From Ramazzottius varieornatus (lineage: Eukaryota > Tardigrada > Eutardigrada > Parachela > Ramazzottiidae): a DNA stretch of 64,000 nt. The first letter of the stretch is position 1, and the number at the start of each line of letters is the position of its first letter. This document shows, in pieces, positions 44,003-55,785 of the stretch. The stretch lies in contig BDGG01000003.1 of assembly GCA_001949185.1 (NCBI GenBank), positions 2,897,158 through 2,961,157 of the forward strand. Direction: 5' to 3'. The notes beneath the pieces were generated by a model. It saw only the letters and a list, made by a program, of their open reading frames with translations. It had not been told where the DNA came from and ran no database searches. The translations under genes and the position numbers were made by a program.

Positions 44003-46975
44003 TCATAATTTGAGGCGCTTTATCTCGTCGGACCGAAAGTCTGTCCTTAAAGCTAAAATCAATCTGGCTTCGCTCGGGGTGATCCGCCACGAAAGACTAA
44101 TACCCGAAGCAGGATTCCACAAGTCCAGAAACTCGTTTAAACTATCAACATTGAGTATCGTCACAATCTGAATAATTCTAGCGAACTTGTCTCGGATAGA
44201 CCAACCGGTGATGGAGCTGAGATAATGCAGCAGTCTCGACCGGATTTCCTTGTCAACCTGAAGACCTCCCAACTACAATAAAACCCTTCGTTAACCATCG
44301 GAAAGTCTCACAGAAAGGTTTGACGAAATATAATATCTTCTTACTCGGCTGTACTTTTGCTTCACAACGCACTTCTCCAGTTGTTCGGCGACTTCTGTGG
44401 CCACATACTTGACCAAGTGTTCGAAGTTGTTCTTGGTTAAAGAGGTCTCGAACAGTCCCAGTAGAGTCTGGATATTGAATACAAAGTTCTCCACGAATGG
44501 ATCGGTAGTTTCGTAGACGGCGTACTCTTCCTCAGTGATATCGTGGTTGACGCTGTTGAACGCATCAACCAGTGGCTTGATCCGTGGCTTCAGGATGGCC
44601 GCGTGCAGTTGAGAAATGCCAGAGTCGACCACGACACGGAAAGCGTGCGCTGCTTGGGACAATTCCGCCAAGGTACTCTAAAACCATAGCGCAACCTTCA
44701 CATGAAGACTTCTTCACAGAAGAAAGAGAACTAACGAAGTTTTTACCCTACCCTGATTTTCTCCTTTTCCAAATCCAAGATTTCCGGCAACGTGGCATCG
44801 GTTTCCCTCTAAAAAGACAGAAATGTTTATCACCACTACGAATGTTCCCGTCAAATTGAGTTATTCGGATATCGAAACTACGGCCCAAGTACCTCTAAAT
44901 TTTCTGCCAGAGTGCGCAGATAGTCCACACTGACATCTGCATCGTTGAGGTTCGCTAGGAACGCTTTACGGTTCTTATCATACAAGTCCATGTCGACCGG
45001 CGCGCTGGTGCCGATCATCGAGTAGTACGCTTGGGACAGGTCGATCGTGTACACGACATACGAATTGCCTTTTAGCTTCTCATGGAGGACTGTTGCGAAG
45101 TCTTCCTGAAGAACACTGATGGCATGGTTCAGTATCGCACAGATACCATCTACGCTAGTACTGGAAAGCGCCCGACGAACGCTCTTCCGCACAACGAAAA
45201 AGACGTCGTCCACCATGCTGGACGTCATTGAGTTCTCCTCGATCTGCTCCATACTGATGGCTTTCTTTACGGACTGCCTCATGTAATACTCTTCGATGGT
45301 GATGTAATCGCCGATGAGTTCTTGCATGGTTCTGTTCAGCTGGGATGCTTCGAGGAACCGACTTATCTGTTTCCGCCTATCTGTGAAAAAAACCGTTCTG
45401 TACAACTTTGAAAATCCATAGGTGCAGTAGAAGCATGAGTACCTTCTTTTTCCTTGTGAGTTTTATCGATAGCGGAAAAGTCCGCCGTCAGTTTCTTCCG
45501 AAGGAACCGCAAATAAAGATCGACTCGCGTACTGATGACCGTCACTTCGATGAGCAATGCTTCCAGCTCCAATGGATCAATCCTGAAATATAAGGTAGCT
45601 TAAGTAACATCTTGCGCAGGTGAAAAGACGGAACTCGGATAATATACACGGAATGAAGACTTGTGCTGGTGGACTTGGTCGATCGTCGAGCGAAGTTGCG
45701 TATCTGCTTTGCGCGTTCGGAAAACTGTCGAAACCTGACGAACTCTTCCACCATCTTGACACCCTGACGGTCGCATTCGCTCTGGATGTACTCAACAAAG
45801 TGGAAAAGGTATCCGGAACCATAGTAGGTTTCAACAAGTGGCTCATATGTTTCAACGGCATGCGCCACTGTTTCGACGAACTTGGTTATCAGCTCGACGA
45901 AGAAGGAAGTGGAAAGGTCCTTGCGATTCGCTTCTTTTATAGAACTCCTCGCTGTTTCCAGAAGGCTCTGCGCCTTGTCGGAGATCTGTATATCAAGAAC
46001 AATAAAGAACCAAATCTTCAGAGGAAGACGGCTGGCATGCTGGAATCATATAACGACACCAGAACGAAACGGGCACAGCGGATGAATCGGCCACCCCTTA
46101 CTGTAACGATCTCGCACGCGTGACCGACTCGCCGTTCGTGCCTCGTAACTCCGATACTTACGTTAGAGCACAAATACGTGCAGAACTTCTTCAGTCCAAC
46201 GGCATGCAGATTTAGAAGTGGGAATATCTTGAATAGCCGTTCGACGTTAGCCACATCGGCGGTGTTGAGTGCTTCTTCGAAGCGGACATTGATAATGGTT
46301 TCGAGCTTATGTTGAGCTTCTTGGAGCAGCGATAGCGATTCCTTCAAGCTGCTTCGCTGCTGCATGTCGTCCGCGCTGTTCAGCAGCCCACTCTTGTCCA
46401 TCTTCAAGAAGCGATTGACGTGCATAGCTGCCACTTCGTATTCTTCGTTCTCCATGGCGAGACGAACACCTTCGGTGCAAAAGCTGAGGTCGAGGACGTC
46501 TTCTATGCGCTGGAGGCATTCTTCCACTATGTGCTTTGCAGAGTCCAGGTGCCGGATCTTGCCACTGACGCTGTCGGCGAGCTCCGCGGAGAAGCCTAAC
46601 GTACGCTTCAAGTGTGCAGCTTCATCTTCCAACAGTACGACGGCATCTCTAGGAAAATGCGGCGTATGACAAGGGTAGACAATGCAACTGGAAGCGAGTT
46701 TCAGTCGTGTTACGTTCGTACGTACCAACCTGATTTCCAGCAAGGTTTTCTCGTTCTTTTGCGTTTCCACGTTCCCCGCTAGCAGCTCTCCGATCTCCCG
46801 ATTAAGCTCGTCCTGGAATAGATGCCTTATTACCGAAAGAGGTGCCGTAAAAAATTACGGCGTAACCAGGAACGATCCACGCGCAAATTTCTCGTATTGT
46901 AGTATATTGGTATACCTCTTCAGCGCACAGCTTGTGGAAGGCTTGCTCCGCTTCTTGGCGATGCATGTACGCCAT
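44003..46975 (-). CDS. COG4: Conserved oligomeric Golgi complex subunit 4
   Basis: About eight exons run from the ATG at 46973-46975 (an in-frame TGA lies just upstream) to the stop at 44003. The protein begins [20 protein letters not shown]. It continues with coiled-coil-prone helices ([13 protein letters not shown]), then [62 protein letters not shown] and the highly conserved C terminus [17 protein letters not shown]...LDLWNP. It ends [19 protein letters not shown]4 is part of lobe A of the tether that guides vesicles within the Golgi and binds SNARE partners. It is convergent with RNF41 and divergent from the NDP kinase gene. Confidence 0.95.
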
Positions 46976-47594
46976 CCTTCAGTCACTCCTCGTCGACCCT
47001 CGATGCATCAACGCTCTGGTTCACAGATTCCTCTCGGGCCTTGGCAGATGGGACTCATAGGAGAAAACCCAGCTTCGAAGTTCGGACTTCGGAGGATTTT
47101 CACGGAAATAAAACGTAAATGAGCAGTGGGCAGAGTAGATCAGTAAGGCGGGGTTAGCTTTTTGTAAGTATGGAGGGCGAACCAAATGAAAATTGTCTCT
47201 AATTAACCAATCAAGATTGTCAAATTTAGAGCTTCTGTGCCTTGATTGGTCGTCTACGGATATTCTTGATATCATGCCCTGCTCCATATAATGTCATCTC
47301 ACCACGCCTTACTGATCTACTCTGCCCACTGCTCAAATAAAAGGTGTATACATGGTTTTACGTTACAGTCTGTCTGGCCTGTGTGGCTGCTGACTCAACT
47401 GGGCGGTGACGTTCGCTGGCAGAGTTGCAGTCTGGCAGACTGTGAGGCTCTCAACTTTCACAAGTCCCACCGGCAGACAGGCTTCCATAAGTTGCATTTC
47501 CGGCTCCCGTTTCTCCCGCGAGAACCTCCGTTTCCTCCTTGATTATCCTTGTTTTCTAGGTGTTCCTTATTCCCTAGAGGACTTCTAGGAGAAC
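46976..47594. promoter_or_regulatory. Divergent promoter region of COG4 and NDP kinase
   Basis: 619 bp between two start codons facing away from each other. About a third of it is the inserted 214-bp inverted-repeat element at 47121-47334. A pyrimidine-rich stretch before 47595, with a possible CTAG acceptor (47559-47561), suggests an intron in the NDP kinase leader. Confidence 0.4.
47121..47334. mobile_element. 214-bp non-autonomous DNA element with 30-bp perfect terminal inverted repeats
   Basis: The left end (47121-47150, GAGCAGTGGGCAGAGTAGAT...) is an exact reverse complement of the right end (47305-47334) over 30 bases, and near-exact over 34. AAAT precedes the element and AAAT follows it, so the target duplication is probably 4 bp. 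There is no coding capacity, so it is a MITE. It is unrelated in sequence to the palindromic element family seen elsewhere in the window. The superfamily is not assigned. Confidence 0.85.
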
Positions 47595-48056
47595 ATGGCC
47601 AACATCAAGGAGCGCACCTTCATCGCGATCAAGCCTGACGGTGTTCAGCGTGGTCTGGTGGGAGACATCATCAAGCGTTTCGAGCAACGTGGTTACAAGC
47701 TGGTGGCCATGAAGATGGTCCATGCCGACACCAAAATGTTGGAGGAACACTACAAGGATCTGGCCGGTAAGCCTTTCTATGCTGGCCTGGTCAAGTACAT
47801 GAACTCTGGACCGATTGTGGCCATGGTCTGGGAAGGTCTGCAAGCTGTCTCCACAGGACGTAAGCTGTTGGGTGCCACTAACCCCCTCGACAGTGCTCCT
47901 GGCACCATCCGAGGCGACTTCTGCATTCAGACTGGCCGTAACATCTGCCACGGAAGTGATGCTGTTGACAGCGCTGAGCGGGAGATTGCCTTGTGGTTTA
48001 AGAAGGAAGAACTCGTCCAGTGGGACCACCACAGTGCCCCATGGATTTACGAATAA
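47595..48056 (+). CDS. NME: Nucleoside diphosphate kinase, group I (NM23/NME)
   Basis: A single uninterrupted frame of 153 residues starts [20 protein letters not shown], exactly the usual length. It moves the gamma phosphate from ATP to other nucleoside diphosphates. Catalytic His119 sits in GRNICHGSD. The Kpn loop, RGDFCIQ, the WFKKEEL helix and the C-terminal APWIYE are all kept. Codons are strongly biased to the C/G-ending synonyms, as expected for an abundant protein. It is the only clearly intronless coding gene in the window, although an intron in the leader is possible. Whether it is the ancestral gene or a retrocopy cannot be read here. Confidence 0.97.
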   Translation: MANIKERTFIAIKPDGVQRGLVGDIIKRFEQRGYKLVAMKMVHADTKMLEEHYKDLAGKPFYAGLVKYMNSGPIVAMVWEGLQAVSTGRKLLGATNPLDSAPGTIRGDFCIQTGRNICHGSDAVDSAEREIALWFKKEELVQWDHHSAPWIYE

Positions 48057-48600
48057 GTTAATACTATACTTCCACCGTGCAATAGAATTCCTGTCATCGG
48101 TATGCATGATTTCTCGGTCCTCTCCTGTCTTATGGATATTCGGTTTCTCATTGTTCGGTAAGGTTCTTTTATCCTTCGGGAACGGTCTTTATTTATCTAG
48201 CGTGTTGGTCGATAGTGATCATCGAGAAGAATGTGTGCTACCTGCTACTGTGTCATTCAAAATTAAAGCTGAATCATCGATATCCGATAAAACTGACTGA
48301 AGTTCATGCTATTCACTGTGCAAGCTTCGCGCACTCTGAAGACTAGTTTCAAGTCAAGAAGAGAAGCAGGCAGAACATCATTCTTTACTTTCATTCCGTG
48401 AAGCCATGAAAAACACTAGGCAGAATAAAATCCTTTAAATGCGTAAAAAAAACTGATAAGTACGAAAGAAACTCTTTGGAATGATTTCGGTGCGTACCCA
48501 GAAATTCCTCATCCTCCTGCCACGCTCTCAAGAACAAGCAAGCATTCAAAGGTAATCAAGAAATAACCAGCTACTGTAGTACAAGTTTGTGAGAGCAGAG
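48057..48600. other. Convergent intergenic region between NDP kinase and NASP
   Basis: A/T-rich 3' untranslated sequence of both genes. I see no further gene. Confidence 0.4.
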
Positions 48601-51055
48601 TCAGACATTATCCGCCACTTTCGCGGTAACGCCATCGTCGTTCAGCTGGGGTTCTGCAATTTTCGCTCGCTTTGTGGCTTCGGAGTTTTCAGGCGGCAGA
48701 GCTCGCTTAGGCTGCTCGACGCGTCGTACCAGATGGTTTATATCGTTGATGGGAGCCTGTTCCCTTACGGGAAGACCGGCATCCGTGTGGCACTTATCGC
48801 TAACCCCCTTCTACAAAATGAAAGAGTTACAGTACTACTGTTCCACGACTTATCCAGCGTAGTTTCACAACCTGATCTTACCAGCCAGGCATCCAGTAAG
48901 CGTTTGGCTTCATCTGTGCCCAGTCGCATGTCTTCGTAAGTATCTTGAACGCGTGTCATAAGGTCTGGAATCAGTTCGTTCAGGTCTTTCAGTTCGGCTT
49001 CCAGCTTCGTAATCTGAGCTTGCTGGACTTCGTTCGGATCCGCAGTCCCTCGGAGAGAGGCTAAGTCCAAGTTCGCTTGCACTACAGAAGAACAGACAAG
49101 TTTCTTCTTGGAGTTGGCACAGAAAAGAACACGGCCCGCAACAGGATCCCACCTTTGCAGTTTTCCAGGATCTGCACTGCTTGCTTCATGTTCTCGGCAG
49201 CATCAGGCAACAGAGCGTACATACTGAAAACAGACCCAAGGTTGAAGTAAGCTTCAGCCAGGTCGCGGTCAGCCGGACCGGTCGAAGCTTCTTTGCAGGT
49301 GTTAAGAGATCGTTCTGCTTCGAGGATCGCCAAGTTCTGATCCCCATTCTCAGCAGCGCAAAGACTCAGCTTATAATGAATCTACACAGACAGAAGCCCA
49401 TGGAGATATTTCAAAGGTTCCTGCCACGGAAACAACAGCCAAGAGAACATTGACTATAGAAAGGTACTTACATCGGACAGACGCAGCTTCTCCTCACGAG
49501 TTGCTCCCTCTTTCATTCGCTTCTCGTATCCGACTCGAGCGATCTCAAGGATCTCCCAGGCATATCGAAGTTCCGCGATGGCGTCTCCTTCGGCCCTAGT
49601 GGTGCTTCGTCTACTCTTCGACGAAGACTCAGCTCCATCTGTGCCGCCGTCCTGCGGACCATTCGTCGCACTTCCATTCTGCAACACGGAGATACGGAAT
49701 TAATGTACACGTAAACTATCAGGTATTTAACTAAGGACAAGCAGTAACTGCAGTACTGTAATGAGTGTGATGCTTCTTGAACTTTGCAAACTGACGTCAC
49801 AGCAAGCATGGGCTGTAGGCGTCAGTCCTGCCCGTACACTCCACACGCACCGTGACGTAAGTTCGCGAAGTTCAAGAAGCATTACGTACAGTATTTCATC
49901 GTTCATCTCGTTCTCTTGGATGCGTCAAGTTCGAACTTTCATCTCTCAGAATCTCTCCACTTACCGCGGTGTCTATCTGTGATCCATCACCGAGCTCGCC
50001 GCCTGGCAAAGAGTCGCCGTCGGAGTCTTCTGACGACTCCGAATCGCTCTCATCTATGGAAAACATTGGCTAAATTCAAGCTGAAATTCAAGGCATAATA
50101 AAAAAACTCGGAACGACTACATGAATTACCTGAATCAGGGTTTTCTTCGGCGTCCGCGTTGTTAGCCTCATCTATCAGCAAAACCAACAACATTTATGCT
50201 AGCCCAGGAAAGCTTTTCACTGTCAGTTATCAACTACTCGGGAGAAGCTGCGTACCTGTCAATTCCGCACTCGACTTTTCACTTGTCGAAGCGGCATTTG
50301 TTGAATCTGCTTCCACAACACTGACGGGAGAAATGTTGGAGGCAACAGATCTGACGGCAGCAGGTGAATCCTCCACACCTGATTCTACGGTCTCCAGGTC
50401 TGGAAAAAATCCATCAGACATTTGATAAATGGTAACGTCTAACCTTCTACCGTGTGGACGCGTGAATCTCTGTAAGCCAGGTTTCCTACACGTTAAAATA
50501 AAATAAATGGTGCAGTATCTCGTACCCTTCTTCGCAGTGTCGCTGAGCGGTCCAGAGCCAAGCTGATAAGCGTCCAGAAGTGCAGTGCCATATCGGTAGA
50601 CAGCGTCAACCGTGTCCACGTGCAAGTCCCCAAGCTCTTCTTTCCTGAACGGAAGTGGAGGTGTTTTAGCACTACGCTCATTGGGAATACATTAAAGCAA
50701 ATTTAAGCAATCAACGCTACGCACAACGTGACACAGACATCATCCAAGAGATCGATGGCAGTGGCGTAGTCCGCTGGATTGTCCTTCAGTTTGCCCATCG
50801 CCATCTTCAGAAGCATCTTTGCCGTGTTGACCCGATCCCAGTTACTACAAGGAGAATGCCACACTTCGCGAGAACGATGCGCTTGTTGAGGGTTGAGACT
50901 TACATGCTATTCGACGATCCAGACGTTCCCGGCATGGATGAAAACGCTTTCTCGCCATCTTGCTCTGTGTGACTCACTTCCGTAGTCTTGCCCGTGAACT
51001 CCGTAGATTCTGTCGATGGCTGCGGCATCGTTTCAGGCTCCGGAATAGAATCCAT
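48601..51055 (-). CDS. NASP: Histone chaperone NASP / SHNi-TPR family
   Basis: Several exons run from the ATG at 51053-51055 to the stop at 48601. The first TPR begins INWDRVNTAKMLLKMAMGKLK. An acidic Ser/Asp/Glu-rich insert interrupts the TPRs (DESDSESSEDSDGDS, about 50.0 kb), the family hallmark used for histone contact. The SHNi-TPR part then reads ELRYAWEILEIARVGYEKRM, LAEAYFNLGSVFSMYALLPDAAENMKQAV and a long helix to MTRVQDTYEDM. A basic tail (INDINHLVRRVEQPKR) ends the protein, matching the NLS region of vertebrate NASP. NASP holds H3-H4 (and H1) before chromatin assembly. The frame is also open upstream to another ATG at 51106, so the start is the less certain part. Confidence 0.9.
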
Positions 51056-52055
51056 CCTTAGAGACGCGGCTAGGACAGTACCCACTAAATTCTTTAGAGA
51101 TAGCAAGATATACAGTAGGATAGAGCATCAATTCCGCGCTCCGCCAGTGTAAACAGGATTCCCTTTTACAACTCACAGATCCTGAAGCACAGAGTGCGGC
51201 TTGGTACCTGGAGTACAGACGACGATGTACAAGAATCACTTCGTCAGGAAACAAGAAGTGAGAAGGAACAAAGAAAATTCTTGCAGCGCGGCCAGAGGCT
51301 GAAATTTTGTTTATGGAAGGTGACATCTCCCCGTCCAGCCAAGGGGTCTCAGATTCCCAGAGACAGATCATTCATAGCCCCAGGGTGGGAGAGAGAGAGA
51401 GAGAGAGAGAGAGATTTATTATCAGCCTCGATAATCCAGTCAACGGCCTCCTCGATGTTCGGAGGATGAAATGTGGAATAATATTCGATAACAGGTCAGC
51501 ATTGATCGTGAAAGGTTCAGCTTGAATTCTAGGCAGGACATTCAGTTTGCAAGAGCGGTTAATGATACATTTTGGACGGTGAACTTGTAATGCAGTGAGA
51601 TGCTAAGTGCGTTACTCAGAGGGAATGATTATTGGTCAAGAAGACTTGGGAGAGTCTTTTCATACTCTCCCGAGGAATCGTACTCTTCATCCGTGTCCTG
51701 GTGAAACTGGCGTCGTTTCCTTCCATCGCAGTGAGGGCGTCGAGCTGGGTCAGGTTCCTGCTTGGGTCCTTCAGCGTCATCGTGCAGGAGGTTCACTTCG
51801 TTGTCGATGTCCTTATTTCCATCATGCTCGGAGCGGGGGTTCCCGGTCCGTCCATATTCGCGCTTGTGCCATCCGAGACAATGAGAGCGCTGCCAGTTAC
51901 CATCAGGCAGTAGAGTGAGAAACGGAGGAAACCGAAGGAGAAACGGAGGAAAACACTTGAAGGAAAATGTGTTCGCACTCCACGCTAGCAGATGCCTCTT
52001 CCAGCACTTTCACGGCGCGCATACGCTTTACGTCCGTATTGGAGAGCGTCTTTCC
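51056..52055. other. Intergenic region with a GA microsatellite
   Basis: It separates the divergent NASP and 52-kb genes. Overlapping frames at 51607-51918 include hydrophobic runs, but nothing recognisable supports them. Confidence 0.35.
51389..51414. repeat. (GA)13 microsatellite
   Basis: Thirteen uninterrupted GA units. Confidence 0.95.
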
Positions 52056-52838
52056 ATGATGGGCAGTATCTCCATCAAGACGAACGCTGCCTTAAGGGGC
52101 CTTATGAAGCTATCAGCTAGTGTTCAGAAAGGTGTTCTGTATAGTCTCCTTGGACATTCACCGGCTCAGCGTATAGTGTTCTGCGACAGTGTTTTCCCAG
52201 AACAGGCTCTGGCAATCACTGAGAAGCATCCGCTTCCTTCTCCGTTGTGGGCTAATTCGTGTGTAGAGGAGATTGTTTTCCGAAACTGCCAGGTGCATTT
52301 TCAGCCTTTGGTACCGGAAGAAGATGCTAGAGGCACCATCGAGAATTTCACGCTTCGTCTGGCTAACCACCTCAAGTCTCTCGATCTTGTCAGCATTGTT
52401 CGAGATGTTCCCGGTTATCGGCCACACGTCCAAGCGTGCGAAAAACATATATCTCTGCCATTGCTGGTGTATGAGAACAAGTTCCGGGGGGTTGTAGGAA
52501 AGGCTGCGAGATTTGTGGTGGAGCGAATGCTTATTTCGTAAGTCGTTCCACAAAGCCTAAAGAAGTTTGCTGTCCCTTTTTGCTTCCTCGTTCTGCTTTC
52601 TTTCTTTCATGTTTGTAACGAGCTGTTTTCCGTTCGCAGTGCACTGCTTTTTGGAACAGCCGTCGGGAAGGACATCGGAGACTGCATTGCGGAAACCGAT
52701 TTTTCGACGTTGAAGCCCTCTTCCCTGTTTCTACTCAGCACTTTGCTCAAATTTTTGTCTCTTGTCCCTCAGGAAGAATTTTCATTCTTGTGTAGTAATC
52801 ATTTCAGCTTGTCTGAGCTTGTGAACCTAATTCGATAA
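52056..52838 (+). CDS. Unrecognised 226-residue protein
   Basis: Two exons (52056-52537, 52640-52838) join in phase across a 102-bp GT-AG intron. The protein starts MMGSISIKTNAALRGLM and is mixed alpha/beta in appearance, without signal peptide, membrane segment or low complexity. Notable stretches are AQRIVFCDSVFPEQAL, SCVEEIVFRNCQVHFQPLVP, ISLPLLVYENKFRGVVGKAA and the Leu-rich C terminus SSLFLLSTLLKFLSLVPQEE. The frame is open upstream to 51915, so the start could lie further 5'. I do not recognise the family. It looks like a genuine soluble protein with coherent secondary-structure patterning. Confidence 0.65.
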
Positions 52839-52984
52839 AAAAGCTTGGAAAACTGTCCATCTGGAAAACAAGAATAAAAGACAACTAAAAAATGGTTTCC
52901 GGAATATTGAAAAACACGCTCGAATGAGCAAACCTTTGTGCAACTGCCAAGTTATCGATCAACAATTGCCTGTGAGATAGCGAG

Positions 52985-55385
52985 TTAGGCCAGGTGCACT
53001 TCTAACATGAATATATTTCGCAGTTTCTCGTCTTGGTTATCCAGAGACTCGCGCAGCATCTGCGCGTGCAGCCAAGCTTCCTGGCCGTCTCCTCCACTCA
53101 ACGTTACGCAACACACAAGACACTTTGCAGGTGTCAGCCACTTGATCGAGGTAGTTCCCACTTCCGGTACGATGTCCACAACTCGTGGGGCCTCGGTGTC
53201 GGTTGGTCTTGGCCCAGACTCGGGCATATCATAGTCCAGAACAAGCTTTGCGTCCACTCTGCCCGAGTGGAACGTGGTGCCAGGTACCTTCACAGAGAAA
53301 CCATCCATCCACACACCTTAAGTTCCAAAACCAGCGCGTTAGAAGATACCGCGGTACAAAAAGAAAGTCATCATTGCTCTTACCTGAACCCGAACAGTCG
53401 ATTTTCCATGAAATTCGGCCACTGTCGCTTCCTGGTGTCCGAGCCAAGTAAACCATCCTCCAGTCAGTTTCCACTTTTCTTTCAATGTTTTCGAGTTCAA
53501 ACGCAGCTGACGCAAATCCTACAGTGGAAGGTCTAGCACATGGCTACATGCTACGCAATCTGGATCACGCCGGAGCGTTTCAACGGAGTTAACGTCAAAC
53601 CGGAAGTCAAACTCTTCCGGGTACGAACTTACCGTTAGTCCTTTGGGTTCCCCGCAACTGAATATCCGTTACTGGATCATACTGTAAAATCAGCTTCTTG
53701 TCGCCAATCTCTTCTTCCGTAGGGACGATCACGTACGGTTTATGGACATTCCCGCCATTCCGCGCGCCATCCCAGCCCATTTCGCCTCTTGCAAGACGCC
53801 ACGTTAAAGATCCCGAAATCCGACCAGTCTATACAATCATAGCAGCGAGAAAATTCATAGTAGAGCATGCCAAAAGTCTACCTTACCAGCTCAGAACCTT
53901 TCGCGCTACGAGGTCTTAAGAACTCCACAAGTTCTTCAAACCTTCGTTGACGAATAGCGCTCCTCTCCTTCGACGACAGTCTGACTTGCAACCTGTTAGA
54001 TAACTGAGCCATTCTGGACCTGAGCCATGCTTCCGCGACGCGATTCCTTCGTTCTTGCAGCTCCTCAAAGTTAGCGCTGTAACGCCAAGTCACATCGACG
54101 ACTTCATCCTTGGAGAATGCGAAAACGTAAGCTAGCTTCTTTCCCCATCCGGATTCGTATCTGTCAAAACAAAAACAAGGGGATTATCACTCTGGTTTTA
54201 CAGTCATCACTGCATGCTTACATCAACGGCTGATCCAGTGCAGTCTCGCAGGAATCAGCGTGAAGCCACCGTTTATCCAAGTCTGAGTAGACTTCGGTCC
54301 ATACATGATCCGCGTTATCTTGGACGTACCTCGCTTCGAACCCTAACGCTCGACAACACGCTGTGAAGCAGTTCGCCCATTCACCGCAGCGACCTCTTCT
54401 CGTATCCAACAGCTTCCTCACATCGTTGTATCGCGGAAAACGCAGAACTGCTCCACAGCCACGACAGCGGAATATTTCAACTCGCGAAGCCTGATACGTA
54501 CTGTCTTCCGCTGTCGGGAAGAACAAGTGTAGAGTGGACTGTGTCATAGGCAGCGGGTCGCTCTCGCTTCCGCAAGTATCGCACTTTGAGTTGTTCACCC
54601 ACTGGAAGAACTCTTGCTTGAACCACTTCAACAGCAAGTACAACATACAGTTTTTGACAGCCGCTGAGCGTTGGTCCGAAGGGAGGTTCGCAAATTCATC
54701 GTTACTTTGCACAAGTCCTTCAGCTTCGGAAGTCAGACGTACGACCGGTAATCGTTTCCGTATTTCGGCTTGCAACGCTTGGTCCTCGTAGCGAAGAACT
54801 TGTCGAGTGAAGGACAACATTTGAGCTTGGAAGGCTTTTTGGTGTTGAGCGTGGACTGGATCGGGAAAGGGCGTTGTCGCACATGCCTTCGTAAGAGATG
54901 GCTGTGTAGCATTGGTTGCAGGCGGATTGGTCGGAGTAGACTGGTTAGGGTTTCCAGAAAAAGATGACGGGTGTTCTTTAAGCGCGGAATTTATTATAGC
55001 ATGCTGTATAGCGTTTCGCGCTTGGGCCACGGCAGTCATAGATGTTGTTACAGGGAAGCATAGATGCTCATTAGAGCTGGAATCTTCCTCGAATCCGACT
55101 TCGAATAGTAAGTCAAGCACGCCAGGAACGTCCACTACGTTACCGAGAAACGAGCTGGATGCGATGTTCAACCTGTTTGAAAATTGTCAGGTCGGAGCTA
55201 GAATGTCCACATGAAACCACATAAGCTATTCAGCAACCGGAAGTCGCTCCTTACCTGCGAAACTTGGAGTCTTTCCGATACTGCGTCCTCAGTAGATTGT
55301 TGAACACTTGTAGCAGGATCGAGGATGCTCGGCTGAAGTCTTCATGTTCCGCTTCCAGAAAGGCACGCAGACCTACTCCGTGCAT
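52985..55385 (-). CDS. NGLY1: Peptide:N-glycanase
   Basis: Exons run from the ATG at 55383-55385 to the stop at 52985. An N-terminal PUB domain (LLQVFNNLLRTQYRKDSKF...VLDLLFEVGFEED) binds p97-type partners. The transglutaminase-like core follows, with the catalytic triad Cys in GRCGEWANCF, His in DHVWTEVYS and Asp in HADSCE. Its zinc site is formed by CDTCG and CRGCG. After VTWRYSANFEELQERRNRV and ELVEFLRP come the C-terminal PAW beta-sheet segments (WRMVYLART, LVLDYDMPESG). The enzyme removes N-glycans from misfolded glycoproteins in the cytosol during ER-associated degradation. All catalytic residues are present, so it should be active. Confidence 0.96.
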
Positions 55386-55785
55386 GCTTATTCTTGGGGA
55401 AGACAAAGTGGTGATCCAAACGATGCTGAGAATTCGAATTCGCGAAAAGTGCGTCAGGAGTCAGGACTTTCAGGAGCATTGCGATAAGACGCGAGCGATC
55501 GATAGAAAGTCTACAGTAAACATACATACTGTTGTAGCTGTCCGTTTACCATAATATGACATGTCACTGAATGACATACGGTAGCGTTCACCGACTTGAG
55601 TCCTTTGTTTCCTTTGATTTCCACAAACTAACACATAATCATCTCCCCCGGCTTTGCATAGCCAAAAAATAAGTAAAAAGTAGCTGCTTCTCTGTAGCAA
55701 AAACAAAGCTAGAAAACGAGCTGAAAACCGAAACGGACCGCATTATCAGTATGGCCGCCGTAGACAATTAGCGCGAAGCATACAT
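55386..55785. other. Intergenic region
   Basis: 400 bp between the 5' end of NGLY1 and the 3' end of the integrase-zinc-finger gene. Nothing specific seen. Confidence 0.4.

Noticed and set aside
44635-44665. AGCGTGCGCTGCTTGGG as another palindromic element arm
   Set aside because: It lies inside a COG4 coding exon and the reading frame is conserved; the similarity is coincidental.
51607-51978. Overlapping frames with hydrophobic runs as a membrane protein
   Set aside because: Two plus-strand frames and one minus-strand frame compete over the same bases. None has a signal peptide, known motif or continuation.
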